A stretch of DNA of 10,000 bases from Thiobacillus sp. (GCA_020217265.1 JAIWOS010000077.1:1-10000); one strand, 5' to 3'. Numbered from the stretch's first letter, positions 1-6,559 are shown. Numbers and translations are program-made. Notes: generated by a model from the sequence alone, not told the origin.

Positions 1-229
1 GGGGCTGGCCGCGCCGACGCTCTCCTTTCACATCGCCCAGCTCGCCCGCTCCGGCCTGGTCTCCGCGCGGCAGGAAGGTCGCTACATCTATTACGCGGCC
101 GACTTTGCGGCGATGGACGATTTGATCGCCTATCTGACCGAAAATTGCTGCCACGGTGCTATGGCCTGTCTGCCGAAAACCGTCGCGGCATCAACCACGG
201 CCAAACGCCGTGCCAAGAAGGCCGCCTAA
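1..229 (+). CDS. arsR: ArsR-family arsenite-responsive repressor (3' end only)
   Basis: C-terminal 75 codons of an ArsR/SmtB winged-helix repressor; the 5' end lies before the window and the frame begins at base 2. Visible are the end of the recognition helix (PTLSFHIAQLARSGLV), the beta-wing (RQEGRYIYYA) and a C-terminal cluster ENCCHGAMAC. The cysteine spacing in this cluster (C, C+1, C+7) matches the Cys95/Cys96/Cys102 arsenite site known for the Acidithiobacillus ferrooxidans ArsR, rather than the CVC site inside the DNA-binding helix of the R773 type. The tail is lysine/arginine/alanine rich. It probably represses the downstream arsC-acr3 genes until As(III) or Sb(III) binds. Its stop codon overlaps the ribosome binding site of arsC, so the genes are co-transcribed. 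Family assignment is firm; the operator is outside the window. Confidence 0.9.
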   Translation, partial: GLAAPTLSFHIAQLARSGLVSARQEGRYIYYAADFAAMDDLIAYLTENCCHGAMACLPKTVAASTTAKRRAKKAA

Positions 230-239
230 GGAGTTTTCG

Positions 240-725
240 ATGCCTTTCAACGTTCTCGTTCTCTGTACCGGCAACTCGGCCCGCTCGATCCTCGGCGAGA
301 TGTTGTTCAACCACCTCGGCCAAGGCCGTGTGAAAGCCTATTCCGCGGGCAGCAAGCCGACGGGACAAGTCAATCCCGTCGCGCTCGAAACGCTAAAGAA
401 GCACGGCGTCCCCAGCGTGGGCGCGCGCAGCAAGTCGTGGGACGAGTTCGCCGCGCCGGGGGCGCCAACGATCGACTTCATCTTCACCGTCTGCGACAAC
501 GCCGCCAACGAAGCTTGTCCGGTCTGGCCGGGCCATCCGACCACTGCGCATTGGGGCATCCCCGACCCTGCGCATGTCGAGCCGCTCGCAGCGCGCCGCG
601 AGGCCTTCGAGCAGGCCTACCAGTCGCTCAGGAAACGCATCGAGGCCTTTCTCGCCTTGCCGCTGGAAAGCATGACGCCAGATGCGATCGTCGCCGCCGC
701 CCGTCGCATCCACGAGGACGAGTAA
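240..725 (+). CDS. arsC: Arsenate reductase, low-molecular-weight phosphatase type
   Basis: 161 aa cytoplasmic enzyme that reduces arsenate to arsenite for export. The P-loop CTGNSARS (C9 to S16) is the CX5R signature of LMW-phosphatase arsenate reductases. The acid loop is GIPDPA with D109 as the expected general acid. The redox relay cysteines appear as C85 and C93 in CDNAANEACPVWPG, the form common in proteobacterial members. The extra P-loop cysteine of the staphylococcal pI258 enzyme (CTGNSC) is alanine here. I chose ATG 240 because AAGGAG at 228-233 sits six bases upstream and the P-loop then lies at the usual N-terminal place; an in-frame ATG at 156 would overlap arsR and add non-homologous sequence. 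It sits between arsR and acr3. The reductant (thioredoxin or glutathione/glutaredoxin) cannot be told from sequence. Confidence 0.93.
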   Translation: MPFNVLVLCTGNSARSILGEMLFNHLGQGRVKAYSAGSKPTGQVNPVALETLKKHGVPSVGARSKSWDEFAAPGAPTIDFIFTVCDNAANEACPVWPGHPTTAHWGIPDPAHVEPLAARREAFEQAYQSLRKRIEAFLALPLESMTPDAIVAAARRIHEDE

Positions 726-727
726 GC

Positions 728-1801
728 ATGTCGGCCCAATGCGAAGTCACCACCAGGCGTGCCGCCGGCGCGCCGCTGTCGACCTTCGAGCGCTACCTGA
801 CGGTCTGGGTGTTCCTCTGCATCCTCATTGGCATCGCGCTCGGCCAGCTGCTGCCTGCGCCCTTCCAGGCGCTCGGCCGCATGGAGATCGCGCAGGTCAA
901 CATTCCGGTCGGCCTGTTGATCTGGGTGATGATCATCCCGATGCTGGTCAAGGTCGATTTCGGCGCGCTGCATGAAGTTAAGGCACATGTCAAAGGCATC
1001 GGCGTGACGCTGTTCGTCAACTGGCTGGTCAAGCCGTTCTCGATGGCCTTCCTCGGCTGGCTGTTCGTGCGCCATCTGTTCGCACCGCTCTTGCCCGCCG
1101 ATCAGCTCGATGGCTACGTCGCCGGCCTGATCCTGCTCGCCGCCGCGCCGTGCACGGCGATGGTGTTCGTCTGGAGCCGTCTCTCCAATGGCGATCCACT
1201 GTTCACGCTTTCGCAGGTGGCCGTAAACGACACGATCATGGTGTTCGCCTTCGCGCCGATCGTCGGCCTGCTGCTCGGCATCTCGGCGATCACCGTGCCC
1301 TGGGACACGCTGCTCACTTCGGTCGTGCTCTACATCGTCATCCCGCTGGCGCTCGCGCAGGCCTGGCGCAAGCGGCTGCTGAAAAAAGGCCAGGCGCATT
1401 TCGACGCGGTGATGGCGAGAATCGGCCCGTGGTCGATCGCGGCGCTCTTGGCCACGCTGGTGCTGCTGTTTGCCTTCCAGGGCCAGGCGATCATCGAGCA
1501 GCCGCTCGTCATCCTGCTGCTGGCGATCCCGATCCTGATCCAGGTAATCTTCAACTCGGCGCTCGCCTACTGGCTCAACCGCGTCGTGGGCGAAAAGCAC
1601 AGCGTCGCCTGCCCCTCGGCGCTGATCGGCGCCTCGAACTTCTTTGAACTCGCGGTGGCCGCGGCGATCTCGCTGTTCGGCTTCGAATCCGGCGCGGCGC
1701 TCGCCACCGTGGTCGGCGTGCTGATCGAGGTGCCGGTGATGCTACTGGTCGTCAAGCTCGTCAATGCGACGCAGCCCTGGTATGAGAGGCATGCCGCATG
1801 A
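728..1801 (+). CDS. acr3: Arsenite efflux permease, Acr3 family
   Basis: 357 aa inner-membrane carrier of the ACR3/BART superfamily that exports As(III), usually driven by the proton gradient. About ten hydrophobic segments are visible between residues 22 and 346. The two residues known to matter in Acr3 are present: the conserved cysteine in AAPCTAMVFVWS (C142) and the conserved glutamate in NFFELA (E307). SNGDPLFTLSQVAVND (153-168) and GASNFFELAVAAAI (301-314) are family hallmarks. Length is normal for bacterial Acr3. ATG 728 lies two bases after the arsC stop; an in-frame upstream extension from 437 would run through arsC in another frame and is rejected. The ribosome binding site is poor, which fits translational coupling to arsC. 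Its TGA overlaps the ATG of the sigma factor gene. Confidence 0.94.
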   Translation: MSAQCEVTTRRAAGAPLSTFERYLTVWVFLCILIGIALGQLLPAPFQALGRMEIAQVNIPVGLLIWVMIIPMLVKVDFGALHEVKAHVKGIGVTLFVNWLVKPFSMAFLGWLFVRHLFAPLLPADQLDGYVAGLILLAAAPCTAMVFVWSRLSNGDPLFTLSQVAVNDTIMVFAFAPIVGLLLGISAITVPWDTLLTSVVLYIVIPLALAQAWRKRLLKKGQAHFDAVMARIGPWSIAALLATLVLLFAFQGQAIIEQPLVILLLAIPILIQVIFNSALAYWLNRVVGEKHSVACPSALIGASNFFELAVAAAISLFGFESGAALATVVGVLIEVPVMLLVVKLVNATQPWYERHAA

Positions 1802-2337
1802 AGTGCATCGTCGCTGCCTGGGAAAGGCACGAGACGGAACTGCGCCGTTTCCTGCGCCATCGCAGCGGCGACGATGCCAGCGCGGAGGATCTGCTGCAGG
1901 AAGTCTTCCTGCGCGCCTTGCGTCAGAAAAATGGCCTGTGCGGCATCGACGACCCGCGCGCCTGGCTGTTCCAGACGGCGCGCCATCTGCTGATCGACCG
2001 GCTGCGGCTCACCAAGGAGCAGGTGGAACTGCCGGACGATCTGGTCGACGAAAGCGGCGAGGAGCCGCCGCCGGTCGACAGTCTGGCGCAGTGCCTGCCG
2101 CGCGTGCTCTCCGAGCTTTCGCCGCAGGATCGCGAGGCGATCACCCTGTGCGACCTCGAGGGCATCACCCAGCAGGAATACGCCAGTCGCCTCGGCCTGT
2201 CCCTGCCAGCCGCCAAGTCGCGGGTGCAACGCGCCCGCGCCCGCCTCAAGGCGCGCATCAGCGCAGCCTGCCAGGTGAGCTTCGATGACCAGGGCAGGGT
2301 GGAAGGCTTCGTTCCGCGTCCGCCCGAGCCGCGCTGA
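1798..2337 (+). CDS. sigZ: ECF sigma factor, SigZ-like
   Basis: 179 aa ECF-type RNA polymerase sigma factor. Region 2 spans about residues 10-73 (DLLQEVFLRAL, then RAWLFQTARHLLIDRLR) and region 4 about 104-153, with a helix-turn-helix around EGITQQEYASRLGLSLPAAKSR's centre (residues 121-142). After region 4 there is a short tail with C158, DDQGRV and a final FVPRPPEPR; I recall a similar Cys/Asp/Gly tail in SigZ-type sigma factors, which is the reason for the name. The start ATG overlaps the acr3 stop as ATGA (1798-1801), so it is translated with the arsenite exporter. No anti-sigma factor gene follows: the next gene is a cation transporter. It might boost transcription of its own operon or of other metalloid or thiol-stress genes. 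The family call is firm, the SigZ subgroup moderate. Confidence 0.85.
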   Translation: MKCIVAAWERHETELRRFLRHRSGDDASAEDLLQEVFLRALRQKNGLCGIDDPRAWLFQTARHLLIDRLRLTKEQVELPDDLVDESGEEPPPVDSLAQCLPRVLSELSPQDREAITLCDLEGITQQEYASRLGLSLPAAKSRVQRARARLKARISAACQVSFDDQGRVEGFVPRPPEPR

Positions 2338-2363
2338 GTGCCGTCTCACCAGCGCCGACTTTC

Positions 2364-3266
2364 ATGGCCCATTCTCACGACCACACCCACCACCATCATG
2401 GCAGCGCGGAGGCACCCGACCAGCGGCGCCGCCTGCTGGCTGCACTGCTGCTCACCTGGGGCTATGCGCTGATCGAGGCGCTGGCCGGCTGGCGGGGCGG
2501 CTCGCTCGCCTTGCTGGCCGATGCCGGCCACATGATCACCGACGGCGCAGCGCTGGGACTTGCCCTGCTGGCGGCCTGGCTGGCGACGCGACCGGCCTCT
2601 CACCGGCATTCCTATGGCTTCGGGCGCGCCGAGCTCATCGCCGCACTGATCAATGCGCTGGCGATGCTCGCCGTCGTCGCCGGCATCGCCGTCGAAGCCT
2701 GGGAGCGTTTCAATGCGCCGCGGGCGGTCGATGGGCCGCTGGTCAGCGCGGTGGCGCTGGTGGGGCTGGGCGTCAACCTGCTGGTGGCCTGGATGCTCTC
2801 GCACGGCCAGGACAATCTCAACGTGCGCGGCGCTTTTCTCCACGTGCTGGGCGACGTGGCGGGCTCGGTGGCGGCGATCGTCGCCGGCCTCGTGATCTGG
2901 GCCAGCGGCTGGACGCCGATCGATCCGCTGCTATCCATCCTGATCGGCGGCCTGGTGCTGGCGGCCAGCCTGCGCCTGTTGCGGGATGCGCTGCATGGGC
3001 TGATGGACGGCGTGCCTTTCTCCATCGACTTGGCGCAACTGGGCCGCGAACTCGCCGCCGTGCCGGGGGTGATCGAGGTGCATGACCTGCATGTCTGGGC
3101 GCTGTCCGGCCAACGCTTGGCGCTCACTGCCCATGTGCGGGTGAAGGACATGGCGGCCTGGCCGGCCATCCTGGACGCTTTGCAGCACGAAGCCGAAGAA
3201 CATGGTATCGGTCACACCACGTTCCAGCCGGAAACGGTTTCATGGGCGCCGCTGGTGCGGCATTGA
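2364..3266 (+). CDS. Cation diffusion facilitator (CDF) metal efflux protein
   Basis: 300 aa inner-membrane metal/proton antiporter of the CDF family (CzcD/ZitB-like). The N-terminus is a cytosolic histidine-rich stretch (HSHDHTHHHH, residues 3-12), followed by about six membrane segments. The transport site shows HMITD (H56, D60) in TM2 and HVLGD (H160, D164) in TM5; the HD-HD arrangement is the one associated with Zn, Cd and similar divalent ions rather than Mn/Fe (DD-DD). The cytoplasmic C-terminal domain (from about residue 205) carries VPGVIEVHDLHVWALSG, typical of CDF. It begins 26 bases after the sigma factor gene with only a weak ribosome binding site. Metal resistance genes often travel with ars operons, so its position suggests a combined metal/metalloid resistance block. 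Exact substrate unknown. Confidence 0.92.
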   Translation: MAHSHDHTHHHHGSAEAPDQRRRLLAALLLTWGYALIEALAGWRGGSLALLADAGHMITDGAALGLALLAAWLATRPASHRHSYGFGRAELIAALINALAMLAVVAGIAVEAWERFNAPRAVDGPLVSAVALVGLGVNLLVAWMLSHGQDNLNVRGAFLHVLGDVAGSVAAIVAGLVIWASGWTPIDPLLSILIGGLVLAASLRLLRDALHGLMDGVPFSIDLAQLGRELAAVPGVIEVHDLHVWALSGQRLALTAHVRVKDMAAWPAILDALQHEAEEHGIGHTTFQPETVSWAPLVRH

Positions 3267-3327
3267 GCGGCATCCTTTTCGCGCCTCGTTCGTCTACGGG
3301 ATCGGATAACCCTCACGGAGTCAAACC

Positions 3328-3564
3328 ATGAAAAACATCAAAGTGCTCGGCACGGGCTGCGCCAACTGCAAGACCACCCTGAAGCTCATCGAGGAAGCCG
3401 CTGCCGCCAAGGGTATCGCCGTGCAGCTGGAAAAGGTCGAAGACCTCAAGGACATCATGAGCTATGGCGTGATGAGCACGCCAGGGGTCGTCATCGACGG
3501 CAAGGTGGTGCACGCCGGCGGCATCCCGAGCTGCGAGAAGATCGACGGCTGGCTGGCGCAATGA
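3328..3564 (+). CDS. Small thioredoxin-fold CxxC protein (redox-active disulfide type)
   Basis: 78 aa cytoplasmic protein of the short thioredoxin/glutaredoxin-like group (MTH895/TM0996-like). It starts with a beta strand MKNIKVLG, then the active site GCANC (C11, C14), helix KTTLKLIEEAAAAKG, and the cis-proline loop at STPGVVIDGKVV (T51-P52). A third cysteine, C69 (PSCEKIDGWL), lies near the C-terminus. GGAG at 3317-3320 supports ATG 3328. Its stop overlaps the next start as ATGA, and homologues are commonly paired with DUF318/ArsP permeases, so it may keep the permease cysteines or the thiol-bound substrate reduced, or hand substrate to the permease. That role is inference; the fold and CxxC site are visible. 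Confidence 0.85.
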   Translation: MKNIKVLGTGCANCKTTLKLIEEAAAAKGIAVQLEKVEDLKDIMSYGVMSTPGVVIDGKVVHAGGIPSCEKIDGWLAQ

Positions 3565-4616
3565 GCGCACTCGTCTTGCAACTGAAGCGCTGGACCGACC
3601 GCCAGCCCTTTGCGTTTTTGCTGGTCGCCGGTGCGCTGTGGTGGGCGCTCTACCAGACGCTGAATCCGTTTTCGGAAGCCGTGGTCGAGCTGCTGCCGGT
3701 CGAGCGTGACAGCCATCTGGGCGGCGCGCTGCAGTTTTTCTTCTACGACACGCCGAAGGTGCTGATGCTGCTCGTCGGCATCGTCTTCGTGATGGGCATC
3801 GTGCACACCTTCGTCTCTCCCGAGCGCACGCGCGCGCTGCTCTCGGGCCGGCGTCTGGGCCTCGGCAACGCGATGGCGGCCACATTGGGCATCGTCACGC
3901 CGTTTTGCTCCTGCTCGGCGGTGCCGCTGTTCATCGGTTTCCTGCAGGCCGGCGTGCCGCTCGGCGTCACCTTCTCGTTCCTGATCTCCGCGCCGATGGT
4001 CAATGAAGTGGCGCTGGCGCTGCTGTTTGGCATGTTCGGCTGGAAAGTGGCGGCGCTCTACCTCGGGCTGGGGCTGATCATCGCCATCGTCGCGGGGCTC
4101 ACAATCGGCAAGCTGGGCATGGAGCATCACCTCGAGGACTGGGTGCGGGCGATGCAGAACACCCAGCAAGGCGCCTCTTTCGAGGGCAGCGCGATGCCCT
4201 GGGGCGAACGTATCGACCATGGCTTTCATCACGTGCGTGAGATCGTTGGCAAGGTCTGGCCCTACATCCTCGCCGGCATTGCGCTCGGCGCCGGCATCCA
4301 CGGCTACGTGCCCGAGGACTTCATGGCCTCGATCATGGGCAAGGATGCACCCTGGTGGTCGGTGCCGGCTGCCGTGGCCATCGGCGTGCCGATGTATGCC
4401 AACGCCGCCGGCATCATTCCCGTCGTCGAGGCGCTGATGGGCAAAGGCGCGGCGCTCGGCACGGTGCTGGCGTTCATGATGAGCGTGATCGCGCTCTCCG
4501 CCCCGGAGATGATCATCCTGCGCAAGGTCCTGAAGCCGCGGCTGATCGCCACCTTCGTGAGCGTCGTCGCGGCGGGCATCCTGCTGGTGGGCTACGTCTT
4601 CAACGCAGTGTTGTGA
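3561..4616 (+). CDS. arsP: ArsP/DUF318-family permease
   Basis: 351 aa polytopic membrane protein of the PF03773 permease family. Hydrophobic segments are grouped in two halves (about 16-182 and 230-351) separated by a hydrophilic loop (about 185-228). The family motif TPFCSCSAVPLF (113-124, C116 and C118) follows a glycine-rich LGLGNAMAATLG, and the second half has the matching GVPMYANAAGIIPVVEAL (275-292) and SAPEMIILRKVL. Characterised ArsP proteins export trivalent organoarsenicals such as methylarsenite; other family members are annotated as Cu/Zn efflux or unknown permeases, so the gene symbol is provisional. It is coupled to the CxxC protein by a 4-base overlap. The location beside an ars operon favours an arsenical substrate, but no arsM methyltransferase is seen in the window. 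Confidence 0.8.
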   Translation: MSALVLQLKRWTDRQPFAFLLVAGALWWALYQTLNPFSEAVVELLPVERDSHLGGALQFFFYDTPKVLMLLVGIVFVMGIVHTFVSPERTRALLSGRRLGLGNAMAATLGIVTPFCSCSAVPLFIGFLQAGVPLGVTFSFLISAPMVNEVALALLFGMFGWKVAALYLGLGLIIAIVAGLTIGKLGMEHHLEDWVRAMQNTQQGASFEGSAMPWGERIDHGFHHVREIVGKVWPYILAGIALGAGIHGYVPEDFMASIMGKDAPWWSVPAAVAIGVPMYANAAGIIPVVEALMGKGAALGTVLAFMMSVIALSAPEMIILRKVLKPRLIATFVSVVAAGILLVGYVFNAVL

Positions 4617-4623
4617 GATCGCG

Positions 4624-4658
4624 CGACACGCTGTCGGCCCTAGGCCGCCAACGTGTCG
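4624..4658. terminator. Nested hairpin between convergent genes, probable terminator
   Basis: Outer stem CGACACG (4624-4630) pairs with CGTGTCG (4652-4658) and inner stem CGGCC (4635-4639) pairs with GGCCG (4643-4647), with a 4x4 internal loop and a 3-base apex. It starts eight bases after the permease stop, and the apex is the TAG stop of the convergent minus-strand gene. There is no U-tract on either side, so it is not a canonical intrinsic terminator; it may act in both directions or only protect the 3' ends. Confidence 0.5.
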
Positions 4659-4984
4659 GGTTGTTCGGCCCGTAGGGGCATCTCCCCCGAGGCGTAGATA
4701 TTCAGGTACTTGAGGCAGATCACGCGCAGGCAGGACGCCAGGTTCTTGTCGTTGGCCACCAGGCAGCCGTCGAGCACCCGCTCGATCAGGCGCGGCACGG
4801 TCAGTTGGCAATCCTGCGCCATCGCTTCCAGCACGTTCCAGAAGGCTCGCTCGAGCGCCACGGTGGTGCTGTGGCCGTGTAGCCGGAAGCCGCGCTTCTC
4901 GGGTATGAACTCGTTGATCTGCGATGTCGTGCAGGAATTGAACATGTGGTCGAGAAAGTCGCGCGGCTCGCAGTAGATGTTCAT
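4640..4984 (-). CDS. Cysteine-rich ribbon-helix-helix protein (RHH_4-like), putative regulator
   Basis: 114 aa protein, probably a DNA-binding regulator. Residues about 32-95 match the RHH_4 pattern: a beta strand GFRLHGHST, a helix ALERAFWNVLEAMAQDC, then LTVPRLIERVL and NLASCLRVICLKYL. The first 30 residues (MNIYCEPRDFLDHMFNSCTT) are not recognised. Six cysteines occur in 114 residues (5, 18, 60, 74, 85, 90), high for this family and consistent with, but not proof of, thiol or metal(loid) sensing. ATG 4984 is preceded by AGGAGAG on the minus strand, so longer in-frame upstream extensions are not used. It is divergent from the sulfur-transfer operon, sharing a 109-base spacer, which makes autoregulation and control of that operon the simplest hypothesis. 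Confidence 0.75.
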   Translation of the reverse strand: MNIYCEPRDFLDHMFNSCTTSQINEFIPEKRGFRLHGHSTTVALERAFWNVLEAMAQDCQLTVPRLIERVLDGCLVANDKNLASCLRVICLKYLNIYASGEMPLRAEQPDTLAA

Positions 4985-5093
4985 CGTCTCTCCTCTTCCG
5001 GCTTTCGCCGGTTTGTTGTTGGCAATAGATACTACCTCAGGCAATGGCTCATGCCGTAAGTTGCGGGCCACGACAACGAAATGAGGAGACACC
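4985..5093. promoter_or_regulatory. Divergent intergenic control region
   Basis: 109 bases separate the RHH gene from the first YeeE-like gene, and this is the only obvious place for promoters of both. GGCAAT occurs twice in direct orientation (5021-5026 and 5040-5045), start to start 19 bases, close to two helical turns, as expected for tandem RHH dimers. CCGGC/GCCGG (4998-5002, 5007-5011) forms a small hairpin just upstream of the RHH ribosome binding site. TTGGCA (5019-5024) resembles a -35 box but I find no convincing -10 partner. GAGGAG at 5083-5088 is the ribosome binding site of the rightward gene. Operator function is inferred only. Confidence 0.4.
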
Positions 5094-5588
5094 ATGGAGT
5101 TTTTCAAGAAGACGCTCGACCCGATCATCGCGCTCTCGGCGATCGCGGTGCTCGACATCTTCATGTTCCTGATCATGGGCGCCTGGACGGTCGGCGGCGG
5201 CGAGACGATGATGACGGGGCTGATCGCCAAGGCGGCGATCGGCGATGAGCTGGAGCGCCTGCCGTTCTGGAACATCGTCTTCCCCGTGCATGGGGACTAC
5301 TGGAAGATCTACATCAGCCTCGGCATGCTGTTTGGCGCCTTCGTCGGCGCGGTGCTGTCGAAGGAGTTCTATTGGCGGGTGCCGCGACATCTGTCCGAAT
5401 GGGTGCTGATCACGCTCGGCGGCCTCTTGATGGGCTTCGGCATTCGTCTCGCCTATATCTGCAACGTCTCCACCTTCTTCGGCCTGATGCCGGAAATGAA
5501 CATGGGCGGGTATCTCGCCATGTCCGGCATCCTCGCCGGCGCCTGGGTAGGTTCGTTGATCTACAAGAAACTGCTGGAGGCCGAATGA
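5094..5588 (+). CDS. YeeE/YedE-family sulfur transporter, half corresponding to the C-terminal part
   Basis: 164 aa membrane protein with about four hydrophobic segments (roughly 10-32, 72-90, 102-122, 138-157). The stretch from YISLGMLFGAFVGAVLSKEF through LGGLLMGFGIRLAYICNVST and GILAGAWVGSLIYKK lines up with the C-terminal half of fused YeeE/TsuA thiosulfate transporters, whose equivalent is LGGVLMGFG...GGCSIG. C123 would be one of the conserved membrane cysteines that relay thiosulfate in that family. Residues 34-70, between the first two segments, form a hydrophilic loop. GAGGAG ends five bases before ATG. It overlaps the next gene, which carries the other half, so the two probably assemble as one transporter like the PmpA/PmpB pairs. 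Substrate (thiosulfate or another reduced sulfur species) is inferred from family and neighbours. Confidence 0.82.
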   Translation: MEFFKKTLDPIIALSAIAVLDIFMFLIMGAWTVGGGETMMTGLIAKAAIGDELERLPFWNIVFPVHGDYWKIYISLGMLFGAFVGAVLSKEFYWRVPRHLSEWVLITLGGLLMGFGIRLAYICNVSTFFGLMPEMNMGGYLAMSGILAGAWVGSLIYKKLLEAE

Positions 5589-6238
5589 TGTCCCCGGTCG
5601 CCGAATGTTTCGTCGCTTTCCTGTTCGGTTCCGTGGCCGGCCTCTTGATGCAGCGCTCGCGCTTTTGCAACACCGCCGCGCTGCGCGACGCGATCATGTT
5701 CAAGACTTACCGCAACACCAAGGCGATGCTGGCGGCGATGATGATCCTGACGCTGGGCTTCACCGGCTTCATGTCGCTGGGCGCCGGACATCCGCTGCAA
5801 TTCGATGTCGGCCTCAATACCTTCGCCGGCCTGTTCCTGTTTGGCATCGGCATGGTGTTCGCCGGTGCCTGCACGGTGTCGACCTGGGTCAAGACCGGTG
5901 AAGGCAACCTCGGCGCGCTATGGGCGCTGATCTTCACCTTCGTCGGCATGTTCCTGTTCTCGCTCGTCTGGTCGGCGAGCTGGTGGCCGCCGGCGCCGCA
6001 GACCATGACCGGGCAGATCAACGCGCCGGCGCTGCAGCTCGGCTTCGCCAACGCCCAGACCCTGCAGCAGAAATTCGGCGTGCCGGCGATCGTCTTCGGT
6101 CTGGTGCAGTTCGCGGTGCTGTTCGGGCTTTATCGCGCCATCCTGAAACGCGAGCGCGCCCATCATGCCGAGCATGTGAAACATCAACAAGAACACGCCA
6201 AGGGGAAACCCGTCGAGACGGCGGTTCAAAATGCCTGA
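5585..6238 (+). CDS. YeeE/YedE-family sulfur transporter, half corresponding to the N-terminal part
   Basis: 217 aa membrane protein with about five or six hydrophobic segments. It has the family's N-terminal hallmark LMQRSRFCNTAALRDA (C28) and the second cysteine motif FGIGMVFAGACTVSTW (C96) followed by KTGEGNLGALWAL, which closely parallel MQRGRFC and GGCATGTWYRAGEG of E. coli YeeE. The usual GGC is GAC here. The C-terminal 30 residues are hydrophilic and histidine/lysine rich (HHAEHVKHQQEHAKGK), probably cytosolic. Two adjacent ATGs occur (5585 and 5588); the first gives an ATGA overlap with the upstream half. An in-frame extension upstream to 5372 runs through the other half out of its frame and is rejected. 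Together with the upstream gene it supplies the three conserved cysteines of a complete transporter; the TusA-like gene follows, as in yeeE-yeeD/tsuA-tsuB pairs. Confidence 0.85.
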   Translation: MMSPVAECFVAFLFGSVAGLLMQRSRFCNTAALRDAIMFKTYRNTKAMLAAMMILTLGFTGFMSLGAGHPLQFDVGLNTFAGLFLFGIGMVFAGACTVSTWVKTGEGNLGALWALIFTFVGMFLFSLVWSASWWPPAPQTMTGQINAPALQLGFANAQTLQQKFGVPAIVFGLVQFAVLFGLYRAILKRERAHHAEHVKHQQEHAKGKPVETAVQNA

Positions 6239-6249
6239 GGAGGAGCGAG

Positions 6250-6555
6250 ATGGGATTGTTCGGATCGAAAACGAAGACTGCAGAGACTGCCGGCGGCGGC
6301 ACGGTCAAGCTGTCGGATGGCAGCGAGGTCAGGATCGCGCGCCGCGTGGATTGCCTGGGCGTTTCCTGTCCGCGCCCGCAATTGATGACCAAGAAGGCCA
6401 TCAATGAGATCGCCATCGGAGAAGTGATCGAAGTGCTCGCCGATAACCCGTCATCGGTCGAAGCGCTGCCGCCGATGTGCGACGAACTCGATGCCACGCA
6501 TCTGGAAACCATCAAGGCGCCCAACTGCTGGCGTATCTATATTCGCCGGGATTGA
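6250..6555 (+). CDS. TusA-family sulfur carrier protein
   Basis: 101 aa, TusA/SirA/YeeD family persulfide carrier. The signature is DCLGVSCPRPQLMTKKAI with the CPxP cysteine at C40, which would carry sulfane sulfur, plus a second cysteine at C35. The rest of the fold (IGEVIEVLADNPSSVEALPPMCDEL, ending WRIYIRR) is typical. An N-terminal extension of about 30 residues (MGLFGSKTKT, then a TVKLSDGSEV strand) is longer than E. coli TusA and not recognised. Further cysteines are C77 and C93. A strong ribosome binding site GAGGAGGAG (6237-6245) fixes ATG 6250. Its position after the YeeE halves suggests it accepts sulfur from, or delivers it to, the transporter, and exchanges with the DsrE-like proteins downstream. 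I give no symbol because the paralogue (tusA, tsuB or another) is unclear. Confidence 0.9.
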   Translation: MGLFGSKTKTAETAGGGTVKLSDGSEVRIARRVDCLGVSCPRPQLMTKKAINEIAIGEVIEVLADNPSSVEALPPMCDELDATHLETIKAPNCWRIYIRRD

Positions 6556-6559
6556 CGCC

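Noticed and set aside
437..727. Upstream in-frame extension of acr3
   Set aside because: It overlaps arsC in another frame and adds about 97 residues with no homology; ATG 728 gives the normal Acr3 N-terminus.
617..1600. A 327-codon minus-strand open frame opposite acr3
   Set aside because: Composition is dominated by E, R, D and Q with low-complexity runs, there is no domain, and the plus strand holds an unambiguous Acr3.
3267..3327. 61-base gap between the CDF gene and the CxxC gene as a separate promoter region
   Set aside because: Apart from the ribosome binding site GGAG at 3317-3320, I see no convincing promoter, hairpin or repeat in it.
3462..4811. A 449-codon open frame on the minus strand opposite the permease
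   Set aside because: It is antisense to two clear genes, its translation is rich in R, H, Q and D with no recognisable motif, and it is the usual shadow frame of a high-GC membrane-protein gene.
5019..5024. TTGGCA as a sigma-70 -35 box for the sulfur operon
   Set aside because: No acceptable -10 sequence lies 15-19 bases downstream, so I do not annotate a promoter position.
4985..5275. Upstream in-frame extension of the RHH gene on the minus strand
   Set aside because: It would cover the divergent spacer and run antisense to the transporter gene; a good ribosome binding site precedes the internal ATG at 4984.
5372..5584. Upstream in-frame extension of the second YeeE half
   Set aside because: The added sequence is the out-of-frame reading of the first half; the family N-terminus begins at 5585.
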